From contig NZ_LR734888.1 of the NCBI RefSeq assembly GCF_900010725.2, forward strand, positions 43,699 to 78,618: a stretch of DNA of 34,920 bases, read 5' to 3'. Position numbers and translations under genes: made by a program. The notes below the pieces were generated by a model. That model was not told the origin of the DNA. It worked only from the letters and a program-made list of their open reading frames with translations, and ran no database searches. This document shows, in pieces, positions 1 through 8,645 of the stretch. This DNA is from Planktothrix serta PCC 8927 (GTDB taxonomy: Bacteria; Cyanobacteriota; Cyanobacteriia; Cyanobacteriales; Microcoleaceae). The first letter of the stretch is position 1. Every line of letters starts with the position of its first letter.

Positions 1-38
1 CCAAAGGAGAATCTCTGTTCGTTTGCGAACTCCTGAAC

Positions 39-76
39 ACCAGAACTTTCCCGGGTTTTTTCTTCCCGGTTCTGGT
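39..76 (-). other. ITS V3-type hairpin
   Basis: An imperfect stem in the 16S-23S spacer. ACCAGAAC (39-46) pairs with GTTCTGGT (69-76), and an inner CGGG/CCCG helix closes a T-rich loop. Its place, downstream of boxA on the rRNA transcript, fits the V3 helix of cyanobacterial spacers. The window begins inside this spacer, so the 23S gene is not visible. Confidence 0.55.
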
Positions 77-102
77 TTCATTTTTGATCCCTTCTGATTC
101 TT

Positions 103-142
103 CTATGCAGTTTTCAAGGTTCTGGCTGGAACTTTTTCCAGC
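103..142 (-). promoter_or_regulatory. rRNA spacer boxB-boxA antitermination element
   Basis: Read on the minus strand, a 7-bp hairpin (GCTGGAA / TTCCAGC, 125-142) is followed by GAACCTTGAAAACTGCATAG (103-122). The hairpin plus GAACCTTGAAAA is the boxB/boxA pair that recurs near the 3' end of cyanobacterial 16S-23S spacers. It is thought to recruit Nus factors so that transcription continues into 23S. Confidence 0.75.
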
Positions 143-202
143 ATTTACTCTTTCTTCTGGGAAAATAGTAGTGCTGATTTGTTCTTAAACTTGGGGTAAT
201 AG

Positions 203-275
203 TGGAGGTAAGCGGACTCGAACCGCTGACATCTGCCTTGCAAAGGCAGCGCTCTACCAACTGAGCTATACCCCC
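203..275 (-). tRNA. tRNA-Ala (anticodon TGC)
   Basis: The minus-strand cloverleaf is 73 nt. It starts GGGGGTATAGCTCAG, has TGC in the anticodon loop (CTTTGCAAG), a T arm GGTTCGAGTCC, and ends in discriminator A with no encoded CCA. The acceptor arm GGGGGTA pairs with TACCTCC with one G-T pair. It lies in the rRNA spacer, 13 nt downstream of tRNA-Ile, and is co-transcribed with the rRNAs. Confidence 0.97.
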
Positions 276-288
276 ACATTTTTTTAGG

Positions 289-362
<74 letters not shown>

Positions 363-370
363 ATTTACCC

Positions 371-393
371 AACCTAGTTTACGTTTGAAAGTC
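371..393 (-). other. 16S processing stem, 3' arm
   Basis: This spacer segment (AACCTAG at 371-377 and TACGTTTGAAAGTC at 380-393, + strand) is the reverse complement of CTAGGTT (2120-2126) and GACTTTCAAACGTA (2097-2110) in the leader upstream of 16S. In the primary transcript the two would form the long stem that loops out pre-16S for RNase III-type cleavage. Confidence 0.75.
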
Positions 394-416
394 TCTTTTC
401 CTGTTTTCCTAGCTCC

Positions 417-483
417 GACCTGGGATGACTTCTGAGGGTGCTAGATTTTGTTGGGATGTTCGCACTCTACTCAGAAGTAGGTC
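417..483 (-). other. ITS D1-D1' helix
   Basis: Immediately after 16S the minus-strand transcript reads GACCTACTTCTGAG, a variable loop, then CTCAGAAGTCATCCCAGGTC. The basal GACCT/AGGTC pairing with an unpaired 3' side bulge and the TTCTGAG/CTCAGAA helix are the standard D1-D1' structure used in cyanobacterial taxonomy. Confidence 0.85.
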
Positions 484-489
484 TCCCTG

Positions 490-1978
<1,489 letters not shown>

Positions 1979-2096
1979 TTGAAGAATCTGTTAGCTCTTC
2001 ATCTTGACTAGACTTGCTAGTCATGTTATTTTTTGGGAGTCTTCAGTTTTACAACTGATTTCTCTCTTAGTTTTTTGACTAGGATTTCGTTAATTC

Positions 2097-2126
2097 GACT
2101 TTCAAACGTATTCTTTTTTCTAGGTT
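2097..2126 (-). other. 16S processing stem, 5' arm
   Basis: GACTTTCAAACGTA (2097-2110) and CTAGGTT (2120-2126) in the rRNA leader are the reverse complement of the spacer segment at 371-393. They form the leader side of the stem that brackets 16S for endonucleolytic release. Confidence 0.75.
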
Positions 2127-2168
2127 CGGCTGCGCTCTCGTTTCTTTCGTCTCTCAAGCGCATTTACC

Positions 2169-2197
2169 AATGTATCTAACCTTCACGGGTTTGTCAA
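2169..2197 (-). promoter_or_regulatory. rRNA operon promoter
   Basis: On the minus strand a perfect -35 TTGACA (2192-2197) is separated by exactly 17 bp from a -10 TACATT (2169-2174). Transcription should start near 2162 and run through a leader of about 180 nt into 16S. This is the strongest sigma-70-type promoter seen in the window. From 2198 to about 2620 there is no supported gene, and no other clear signal was found there. Confidence 0.8.
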
Positions 2198-2622
2198 CCC
2201 CTTTGGGGAAAGTTTTTTTGCTGATTCTTGAAAGACTTGTGCAGCAAGGCATTCAGCTTGTTTGCTAAATGGCTTGCTGGTAATATAGGGACTCTATTCT
2301 TTGTTAATGGGGATATTGATCGATTGATTGCGGGGTGGGATTGAGTTTGATCACAAATTAAGAATGGGAGTCGGGAAGCTCAGGGGCTTTAGCCATGGGG
2401 GGAGACGACAAAGGGGAATTAATTCTTCTTTGCCATCTAAAGAAAAAAAGTAAGCGCAATTGCAATAGGTTTCTACAGACTTCAGGATTAATCTATTTCT
2501 GAATAAAAAGTACAAGGATTAAGAATTTAGTAAAATAGTTCTGGTTTTAGCATTGCTCATGATCAATTAATTGTCTCTGTTTGATCAGCATTGACAAAAG
2601 ATGGGGTTCAATTATCTATTAT

Positions 2623-2889
2623 TTAATATTCACCTACGGCCAGATAATTTTCAACATATCGCCAATGATCATCGCCGTAGCTGGCTTTTAATAAATTTAT
2701 CGTTTCATTTCCTAGGACTAAATCTCCTTCATGGGTATAGGAAATTGTATGATCGATCTGAGTTTCTTCATCACCTAAAAGTTGCTTTAGTGTACTGAGA
2801 GTGTGGGCGAAACTCGCTAATACATAATGCTCTGTAATCCACTCTTCAGGATCGGGGATGATGGTTGGGGCACGGTTTGGTTTTATCAT
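2623..2889 (-). CDS. Small hypothetical protein
   Basis: This is an 88-residue acidic soluble protein with no membrane segment and no motif I recognise. The sequence is protein-like (for example DPEEWITEHYVLASF and DDHWRYVENYLAVGEY), with balanced hydrophobic and charged residues. An in-frame TAA lies three codons before the ATG, so this Met is the only good start. No clear Shine-Dalgarno precedes it. The gene stands alone between the rRNA promoter and moeA, divergent from moeA. It may be a small regulatory or accessory protein, but nothing visible assigns a role. Confidence 0.5.
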   Translation of the reverse strand: MIKPNRAPTIIPDPEEWITEHYVLASFAHTLSTLKQLLGDEETQIDHTISYTHEGDLVLGNETINLLKASYGDDHWRYVENYLAVGEY

Positions 2890-3051
2890 AGTGATATTAA
2901 ATGGAAAGGGTTTATAAATTGTGATCTTAAAAATCAGAAATCGATTTCATCAATTTACGGTTGCTCGAAGCCTGATCTAATTCTGACGAAAATTCCAATA
3001 AATTTCAGTGATGTTCATCTCGGAAGAATGATGATCAATTGTGTCTTTTTT

Positions 3052-3067
3052 TGTGATCTGTATCACT
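3052..3067 (+). promoter_or_regulatory. Possible CRP-type operator
   Basis: TGTGA-TCTGTA-TCACT matches the TGTGA-N6-TCACA consensus of CRP family regulators (including cyanobacterial SYCRP1) at nine of ten half-site positions. It lies about 120 bp upstream of moeA, in the roughly 300-bp gap after the small hypothetical gene. That gap holds no other feature I can support. One site alone is weak evidence. Confidence 0.3.
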
Positions 3068-3185
3068 GAAAGCCGGAGAGAGAGAATAGTGCTCACTCAT
3101 CAGCCATCAGTTAACGGTCAATACTTCTGAGCAACGTTGACTGTGCCAAACTTAATTTTAAATCCTATAGAGAGGATCAACAACT

Positions 3186-4415
3186 ATGTTACCTGTAGAA
3201 CAAGCGGAATCAATTATCTTAAATTTAGTAAAACCTTTGGATGCTGAAACCGATCAAGAAATTGTGGGTTTATTTACAGCATCGGGACGAATATTAGCTC
3301 AATCTATAGTTAGTCAATTAGATTTTCCCCACTGGGATAATTCAGCAATGGATGGGTATGCAGTGCGATATGAAGATGTTGTTGATGCTTCAGTAGACTA
3401 TCCTAAATTATTAGAAATTATTGAAGAAATTCCGGCAGGATATTCCCCTCAATGTACGATTCAAACAGGACAAGCCGCTCGAATTTTTACAGGAGCTTGT
3501 ATTCCGAATGGTGCTGATACTATTGTGATTCAAGAAGATACAGAACGGCAAGGAAATCAAGTTAAAATTTTATCCGCTCCAAAACCTCATGCTTTTATTC
3601 GAGATCAAGGATCATATTACAAAGCCGGGGAACCTCTTCTTCCCCCTGGAATTCCTTTAGATGCGGCAGATATTGCGGTGTTAGCAGCAGCACAGTGTAC
3701 TCAAGTTCCGGTCTATCGACGTTTGCGAGTGGCATTGTTATCAACGGGGGATGAATTAGTGATGCCTGATGCACCGTTGAAGCGGGGACAGTTGGTAGAT
3801 TCTAATCAGTATGCTTTGGCAACAATTGTAGCTAATTTAGGGGCGGAGCCGATTGGATTTGGGGTGATTCAAGATCAACCAGAGATGTTAAGAAATGCCA
3901 TTACTCAAGCGATAGAAAATGCGGATATTGTTTTATCAACGGGGGGAGTTTCTGTTGGGGATTATGATTATGTTGAGGAAATTTTAACAGAATTAGGAGG
4001 AATAATTCATATCCAAGCCGTTGCGATTAAACCGGGAAAACCTTTAACAGTTGCTACATTTCCAAATTGCTTATATTTTGGTTTACCGGGAAATCCAGTT
4101 TCAGCGTTAGTAACCTGTTGGCGGTTTGTGCAACCTGCAATTAAAAAACAATCGGGGTTATTATCTCGGTTTTGGGGGCCAGAATTTGTGAAGGCGCGAT
4201 CGCGTCAAGATTTAAAAGGAGGAGGAAAACGAGAAACTTATTTATCGGGTCAATTATGTTTGGTGAATGGGGAATATGAATTTCAATTAGCACCAGGGAG
4301 TCAAATTTCAGGTAATTTAATTAATTTGGCTCAAACAACAGGGTTAGCAGTTTTACCCATTGGTCAATCTCAAATTAATGCGGGGGATATTGTTCAGGTA
4401 TTGAAAATTCGTTGA
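3186..4415 (+). CDS. moeA: Molybdopterin molybdenumtransferase MoeA
   Basis: MoeA inserts molybdate into adenylylated molybdopterin, the last step of molybdenum cofactor synthesis. At 409 residues it has normal family length. It shows the N-terminal motif DNSAMDGYAVR (about residues 50-60), the central STGDELVMPD, the molybdopterin-binding loop STGGVSVGDYDYV and the GLPGNPVSA segment, then a C-terminal beta-rich domain IV. The ATG follows AGAGAGG at suitable spacing. In cyanobacteria the cofactor serves mainly nitrate reductase. It stands as a single gene with a terminator after it. A HIP1 octamer lies inside at 4196-4203. Confidence 0.95.
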   Translation: MLPVEQAESIILNLVKPLDAETDQEIVGLFTASGRILAQSIVSQLDFPHWDNSAMDGYAVRYEDVVDASVDYPKLLEIIEEIPAGYSPQCTIQTGQAARIFTGACIPNGADTIVIQEDTERQGNQVKILSAPKPHAFIRDQGSYYKAGEPLLPPGIPLDAADIAVLAAAQCTQVPVYRRLRVALLSTGDELVMPDAPLKRGQLVDSNQYALATIVANLGAEPIGFGVIQDQPEMLRNAITQAIENADIVLSTGGVSVGDYDYVEEILTELGGIIHIQAVAIKPGKPLTVATFPNCLYFGLPGNPVSALVTCWRFVQPAIKKQSGLLSRFWGPEFVKARSRQDLKGGGKRETYLSGQLCLVNGEYEFQLAPGSQISGNLINLAQTTGLAVLPIGQSQINAGDIVQVLKIR

Positions 4416-4458
4416 TTTGATTTCTATGTTTACCAGGAGTTGGTTTTTATGTAGGTTG

Positions 4459-4492
4459 GGTTGAGTGCGGGGAAGCTCAACCTGTATTTTTT
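4459..4492 (+). terminator. Rho-independent terminator after moeA
   Basis: GGTTGAG (4459-4465) pairs with CTCAACC (4476-4482) across a 10-nt loop and is followed by TGTATTTTTT. It sits between the convergent moeA and the TOPRIM-like gene. The T-tract is on the plus strand, so it serves moeA. Confidence 0.7.
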
Positions 4493-4513
4493 AACATTAA
4501 TTAATTAAAAAAG

Positions 4514-5236
4514 TTATAAACAACAGGATACTTTATAAGTGGATAAGGTTTGAATAAAATGTCGTGATTCAGGAATATTTTTAAATATATTTTCTATTCC
4601 TTTAAGTGTAATATGATCAAGAGCTTTACTTTTTAAATCTTCCTCGCTAAGTGTTCGAGCATCAGGAACATTATAAATCATCTGTTTTAACTCTAAAGGT
4701 CTTGTATTATAGTAGTCGGCTATTTTTAATCCCCTAGCTGCTGCAATTAAAATTTCTGTGGATGGAAAAGTAATAATTGTCAAAACCAGGGGAATATTAT
4801 TCTGGGGATAACCCTGTGCCAAAACTGCTCCATAAAAATTAATGGCAGCTTCTGATAAAATATGAAAGAATTTAATCCCATAGTTGAAGTAATCATCGGG
4901 CATATTTAATACCTGTTCTGAATCGGTTGTTAAAATAATAATATCGCAATTGCAGATGTCAACTTGGTCGAGCAACTCTTTAAATCCACTAATAAGCACA
5001 CCAGTCACCGATTTGACTAAATGTTGAGGATTTGGAGATAAATTTTTTTTCTCTGCGTTAATATATTTTTGTATTAAGTCAAAGATTGTTTGCCTTTGTA
5101 ATTCTATGATATTACAGTCGATAAATTCCTTGGATGGATCTTCTTCTGTTAAAATACATTCCACAATTTTAGTAAAAATTATTCTATCAGTGGGGCCATC
5201 TCCAATAATCCCAATATTGCGTTTAATAGGTGCCAT
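4514..5236 (-). CDS. TOPRIM/DUF4276-like partner of the AAA ATPase
   Basis: This 240-residue protein begins with a beta strand leading into IGDGPTD (residues 11-17), resembling the EGxTD metal-binding loop of TOPRIM-like, DUF4276 and RloB-type proteins. A second hydrophobic strand ends in acidic residues (DIIILTTDSE, 98-107), the place of the second metal site. The first acid is Asp rather than the usual Glu. It follows the AAA ATPase by 37 bp on the same strand, so the two form an operon. ATPase plus TOPRIM-like pairs occur in OLD, PARIS and RloAB-type defence modules. I infer a nuclease or toxin-like effector. The family name is not certain. Confidence 0.85.
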   Translation of the reverse strand: MAPIKRNIGIIGDGPTDRIIFTKIVECILTEEDPSKEFIDCNIIELQRQTIFDLIQKYINAEKKNLSPNPQHLVKSVTGVLISGFKELLDQVDICNCDIIILTTDSEQVLNMPDDYFNYGIKFFHILSEAAINFYGAVLAQGYPQNNIPLVLTIITFPSTEILIAAARGLKIADYYNTRPLELKQMIYNVPDARTLSEEDLKSKALDHITLKGIENIFKNIPESRHFIQTLSTYKVSCCL

Positions 5237-5273
5237 TACTCAAAATCCCTTAAATTCACTTTGATTAGTTGTA

Positions 5274-6575
5274 TTAGCCAATAGTCCCCGAATACCAAAG
5301 TTCCGCTAATTGATATTGGGGAATTTCAACTAAGCGTTTTCCAGTAGCTTCATCTTCAATAATTTCTCCCTCTACAGCACCAATTCCAATCAAAGTATCC
5401 AATGCTTGATTCAAGTTTCTTACATCACTTTGATAGGTACGTTTATTTAATCGAAATGTATAGACTGAATCTAAATTTTTATGAAATTCTCTGAGAACAG
5501 AAGGACTATAAGAAGTTAAAATAAATTGGTGACTAATATCTTTTTGATTGGGAGCGGTTGCTTGCCAAATCCATCGCATCAACTCCTGAATATTGCCGGG
5601 ATTGATACCATTTTCGATTTCTTCCATTAAGATTAAAGCGGGAGAAGTTTCCAAAGAGACTAATAATGCGATTGCTGCTGCTTTTAGCAATCCATCAGAA
5701 AGAACTTCTGGGGGAAACTCATCTACTAAGAGATCTGTTGTTGTTCTTCCTAAATCAAACTGCCATAATAATTTAGAATTTTCTTCATCATAACGAATTC
5801 CTTGAAAGTTTTGATTGTTTGCAAAACGTCTCATTAATGCTAAGAAACGACTGAAAACTCGTTCATTTTTAGTTTTTATATAATAAATAATGTTCTGTAA
5901 ATTTTTTCCTTCATAGTCTAAACATGAAAATGAACTTGTTAGCTTTAGTTGTGTAGATTTAAGTATTATAGGTCTTGGTGGTCTACTGATATTCTTATGA
6001 ATATCTATAATTTCATTTTTTTCTTCTTCAATAAAAAAATCTTTTAAAAAAGATGGTTGTAAATGATAGCTAAATGTATTCTGAAAATCATGGAAAAATA
6101 ACTTTAATACGTCTTGATCTTCAGGTTCTAATGATTCTAAGTGACCATGATAAAGTCTAGAATGAATTTCTAATAAATTACTTTCAGGATCATAACCACT
6201 GGTCAAAGTTTGTAGACTGTTTGAATGGTTAAACCTAAACTCACATTTTTCTTTACAACCTATATTATTTTTAAATTTTTTATTCGGATAAAGCTCCATA
6301 TAATACCTAACAAAATTGTTATTTTTGCTCCATTCAATTTCAATAGACATTGGAGCATCATCATTAGCTAGACAATAACGATGGGGAAAATAATCTTTAG
6401 CTTGAGCAGGTCGGTAATCATTTAACTGTATAATTAACTCAGAAAAATGCTGTATTCCCGATAAAAAGTTAGTTTTCCCCGAATTATTGTTACCGATTAG
6501 TAGGGTAATTGGCTGAAGTTCCAGGGTAGTTGATTTATGAGTTCTGTAGTTTTTTAGGGTAATTTTTTTAAACAT
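5274..6575 (-). CDS. AAA family (OLD-like) ATPase
   Basis: This 433-residue ABC/SMC-type P-loop ATPase opens with the FKKITLKNYRTHKS strand typical of AAA_15/AAA_21 proteins. Visible motifs are Walker A GNNNSGKT (residues 28-35), an ABC-like signature LSDG (292-295), Walker B LILMEEIENG (314-323) with the catalytic glutamate, and TSYSP (354-358) where most relatives have TSHSP. The middle (about 100-250) is a variable, coiled, charge-rich insertion. There is no C-terminal TOPRIM domain, and the neighbouring gene appears to supply it. It probably senses or gates activity of the partner. The pair is flanked by housekeeping genes and by a palindromic repeat. Confidence 0.92.
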   Translation of the reverse strand: MFKKITLKNYRTHKSTTLELQPITLLIGNNNSGKTNFLSGIQHFSELIIQLNDYRPAQAKDYFPHRYCLANDDAPMSIEIEWSKNNNFVRYYMELYPNKKFKNNIGCKEKCEFRFNHSNSLQTLTSGYDPESNLLEIHSRLYHGHLESLEPEDQDVLKLFFHDFQNTFSYHLQPSFLKDFFIEEEKNEIIDIHKNISRPPRPIILKSTQLKLTSSFSCLDYEGKNLQNIIYYIKTKNERVFSRFLALMRRFANNQNFQGIRYDEENSKLLWQFDLGRTTTDLLVDEFPPEVLSDGLLKAAAIALLVSLETSPALILMEEIENGINPGNIQELMRWIWQATAPNQKDISHQFILTSYSPSVLREFHKNLDSVYTFRLNKRTYQSDVRNLNQALDTLIGIGAVEGEIIEDEATGKRLVEIPQYQLAELWYSGTIG

Positions 6576-6630
6576 TTTTTATTGAGGTAAAAACCAAAAA
6601 TTTGCTCTGAATATAGGGTCAGTAATTTGC

Positions 6631-6658
6631 GTAGAGACGTTATATATAACGTCTCTAC
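6631..6658. repeat. 28-bp perfect palindrome
   Basis: GTAGAGACGTTATA followed by its exact reverse complement, between the ATPase gene start and the HLIP gene end. GTAGAGACGT-headed palindromes are a common dispersed element of filamentous cyanobacterial genomes (from memory). It may also act as a terminator for sdhB-hlip, but no T-tract supports that. Confidence 0.75.
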
Positions 6659-6663
6659 AAAAC

Positions 6664-6849
6664 CTAATGCAAACCCAACCAAGTGAATAAATCTTGATGG
6701 GTAAAAAATTCCAATAGAATTAATAGAACAAATCCGACCATGGCAAAACGGCCGTTAATTTGTTCGGCGTAGGAAGTCCAACCCATTGCGGGTTCGGGTT
6801 GGGGGTTGGGTTCGTCGGGAGTTGAAGTCGAAGGTGTTGGAGAAGTCAT
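6664..6849 (-). CDS. High-light-inducible protein (HLIP/SCP family)
   Basis: This 61-residue single-helix member of the chlorophyll a/b-binding family has a proline-rich N-terminal tail (about residues 1-20). The helix follows, starting at the chlorophyll-binding motif EQINGRFAMVGF and continuing LLILLEFF. HLIPs sit in the thylakoid membrane, bind chlorophyll and carotenoid, and protect pigments and nascent photosystem II. The ATG overlaps the TGA of sdhB in an ATGA (6846-6849), implying translational coupling. That partner is unusual for an HLIP. Confidence 0.92.
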   Translation of the reverse strand: MTSPTPSTSTPDEPNPQPEPAMGWTSYAEQINGRFAMVGFVLLILLEFFTHQDLFTWLGLH

Positions 6850-7859
6850 GGTTGTTTTTCTAAGTCTTGAATCGATTGAATTAGGGATCTCACTGTTTCT
6901 GTTCCTTCAGAAGGTTCAAAGGTTAGGGGGAATTTACCCCGCATAACCACCCGTATTCCTACGGGCCCTAAGCTGAGTAAACCCTTGAGATCGCGGAAAT
7001 AATTACCTATTACCATTACAGCAAATTTGCGTTCATCGACCCAACCGCCCTGTTTGACCAATTCCACTAATACTTTGCGATGGCGAATGGGACGACTGGC
7101 GTTAGCGTCTTTGCGTTCAAGGATTTCATGTTTAATTTTGCTAATCTGATCCAGGGGAGCCACCTCCATCGGACAAACGGAGTTACAGTTAAAGCAACGG
7201 GTACAACCCCAAACGCCCTGTATCCCTTCGTTATAGTGTTCTAGGCGTTGTTCGGTTTTGGCATCACGGGAGTCGGCGACCATGCGTTGAGCTTTGGCTA
7301 AGGCGTGGGGCCCAACAAAATCGGGGTTAACTTCGACGGCGTTACAGTCGGAATAACAAGCTCCACAGAGAATACAGTTGCCCATTTGGTCAAGTTTGGC
7401 CCGTTCTTCTGGGGTTTGGAGAAATTCCCGTTCAGGAATGGCCCGTCCTGCGGTACTGACGTAGGGTTCAACGGCTTCCAAGTTATCCCAGAAGCGGTTC
7501 ATGTCCACCACTAGGTCTTTGAGGACGGGTAAATTCCCCATCGGGGCGATGGTCATTTCTGGGATATCGTTTGAGGGGGTTGGCTCTGAGTTGGCTTCGG
7601 CAATTTTTTGTAAACGGGCCACTTCGCTGCCAATATTTTCCTTACAGGCTAAAGCAGAACGGCCATTAATTCCCATGGAACAACTGCCACAAATGGTATT
7701 CCGGCAGTTTTTTCTAAAAGCTAAAGTCCCATCCTGTTCCCATTTAATGAGGTTAAGACAGTCCAGAATTGTATTTCCGGGTTCAACATCAAGCAGATAA
7801 CTTTGGACTTGGGGAAAGGAATTAGGACTTTGCCTAACAATATTAAACTTAACTTTCAT
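6846..7859 (-). CDS. sdhB: Succinate dehydrogenase iron-sulfur subunit
   Basis: This 337-residue electron-transfer subunit of succinate dehydrogenase (or a fumarate-reductase-like enzyme) feeds the thylakoid plastoquinone pool. A plant-type [2Fe-2S] domain has cysteines 52, 57, 60 and 72 in CRNTICGSC...C. Two dicluster motifs follow, CILCGACYSDC and CTRCFNCNSVCP, for the 4Fe-4S and 3Fe-4S centres. It is longer than proteobacterial SdhB (about 240) because of an insertion between domains and a C-terminal extension, which is usual in cyanobacteria. sdhA is not adjacent, also usual. The stop codon overlaps the HLIP start. Confidence 0.95.
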   Translation of the reverse strand: MKVKFNIVRQSPNSFPQVQSYLLDVEPGNTILDCLNLIKWEQDGTLAFRKNCRNTICGSCSMGINGRSALACKENIGSEVARLQKIAEANSEPTPSNDIPEMTIAPMGNLPVLKDLVVDMNRFWDNLEAVEPYVSTAGRAIPEREFLQTPEERAKLDQMGNCILCGACYSDCNAVEVNPDFVGPHALAKAQRMVADSRDAKTEQRLEHYNEGIQGVWGCTRCFNCNSVCPMEVAPLDQISKIKHEILERKDANASRPIRHRKVLVELVKQGGWVDERKFAVMVIGNYFRDLKGLLSLGPVGIRVVMRGKFPLTFEPSEGTETVRSLIQSIQDLEKQP

Positions 7860-7894
7860 GATGGCGCAGGTTTATGAGGTTATTGATAATACTC

Positions 7895-7996
7895 GTAGTG
7901 AGTCCTTTAGGACTCTCTTAGCCCTAAAGGGCTTACTACTATTCTGTAGTGAGTTCTTTAGGACTCTCTTAGCCCTAAAGGGCTTACTACTATTCT
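7895..7996. repeat. Tandem pair of 51-bp palindromic repeats
   Basis: Two adjacent 51-bp copies (7895-7945, 7946-7996) differ by about one base. Each has GTAGTGAGTCCTTTAGGACTC followed by GCCCTAAAGGGCTTACTAC, so each can form a stem between GTAGTGAG and CTTACTAC with inner palindromes. The second copy runs over the stop codon of the next gene. The family reappears at 10190-10208 and inside the CHAT gene. Confidence 0.85.
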
Positions 7997-8553
7997 ACTT
8001 CTAACCACAACCGTTCTAATTGATAACGCCAAGCGGTTAAAGTTCGTTCTCGATCTTCTGGACTATTGCTTAAATCTCCCATGACTCCTTCAGCATAAAA
8101 GCGTTCTAAATTTTGTAAGGTTGTTTCCATTGATTGTCCTTGCTGTTTAGCGACTTGAATAATTTCTATCATCCGATTTTCAATCAGTTGATTATAATAG
8201 GCAGAAAATCCGGCTTCTTGAAGGGAAATTACACCGAAAATAGCGCGATTAAAGTCAGCTTCAGTTAAGGTATCTCGACTATGTTGAAATATTCCCCAAA
8301 CGACATTCTGATGAATTCCATAGCGAGTTTCTTGAGTTTGATCAAAATTAGCCTCTAAGAGTTGTTGTAAAATTAATTGTACTTCTTGAACTGGAGCGAT
8401 CGGAAGTAACAGTCTTAACCAACTTTGATCTTCAGATAAGACGACTAACAAACGAAATTGTTCTGTTTCCACTTGCCATAAACTCGACTCAATTTGACCT
8501 ACCGCCTTTCCAAATTTTGCGGTTAAAATTTTACCAATTTCTTCAATTTCCAT
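7990..8553 (-). CDS. Conserved hypothetical, possibly chaperone/YbjN-like fold
   Basis: This 187-residue soluble protein starts MEIEEIGKILTAKFG. Alternating strands such as FRLLVVLSEDQSWLRLLLPI lie in the first half, and a helical second half is rich in Gln and Glu. The strand pattern resembles CesT/YbjN-type small alpha-beta folds, but that is a shape impression and not a motif match. It is the last gene of a minus-strand run behind the propeller protein (92-bp gap). Its last codons and stop lie inside a palindromic repeat, so the C-terminus may have been altered by the repeat. Confidence 0.85.
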   Translation of the reverse strand: MEIEEIGKILTAKFGKAVGQIESSLWQVETEQFRLLVVLSEDQSWLRLLLPIAPVQEVQLILQQLLEANFDQTQETRYGIHQNVVWGIFQHSRDTLTEADFNRAIFGVISLQEAGFSAYYNQLIENRMIEIIQVAKQQGQSMETTLQNLERFYAEGVMGDLSNSPEDRERTLTAWRYQLERLWLEVE

Positions 8554-8645
8554 AAAATGATCGCTCCATAGTTTAATTGATCAGCTTATATCCATCTAAA
8601 TTGTATAACCTAAAATCTTGGATATTCGACATCGCTTAGTCTATT

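Noticed and set aside
2827-3069. 80-residue plus-strand frame
   Set aside because: It overlaps the small minus-strand gene and the moeA upstream region, has no ribosome site and has a biased, unlikely composition.
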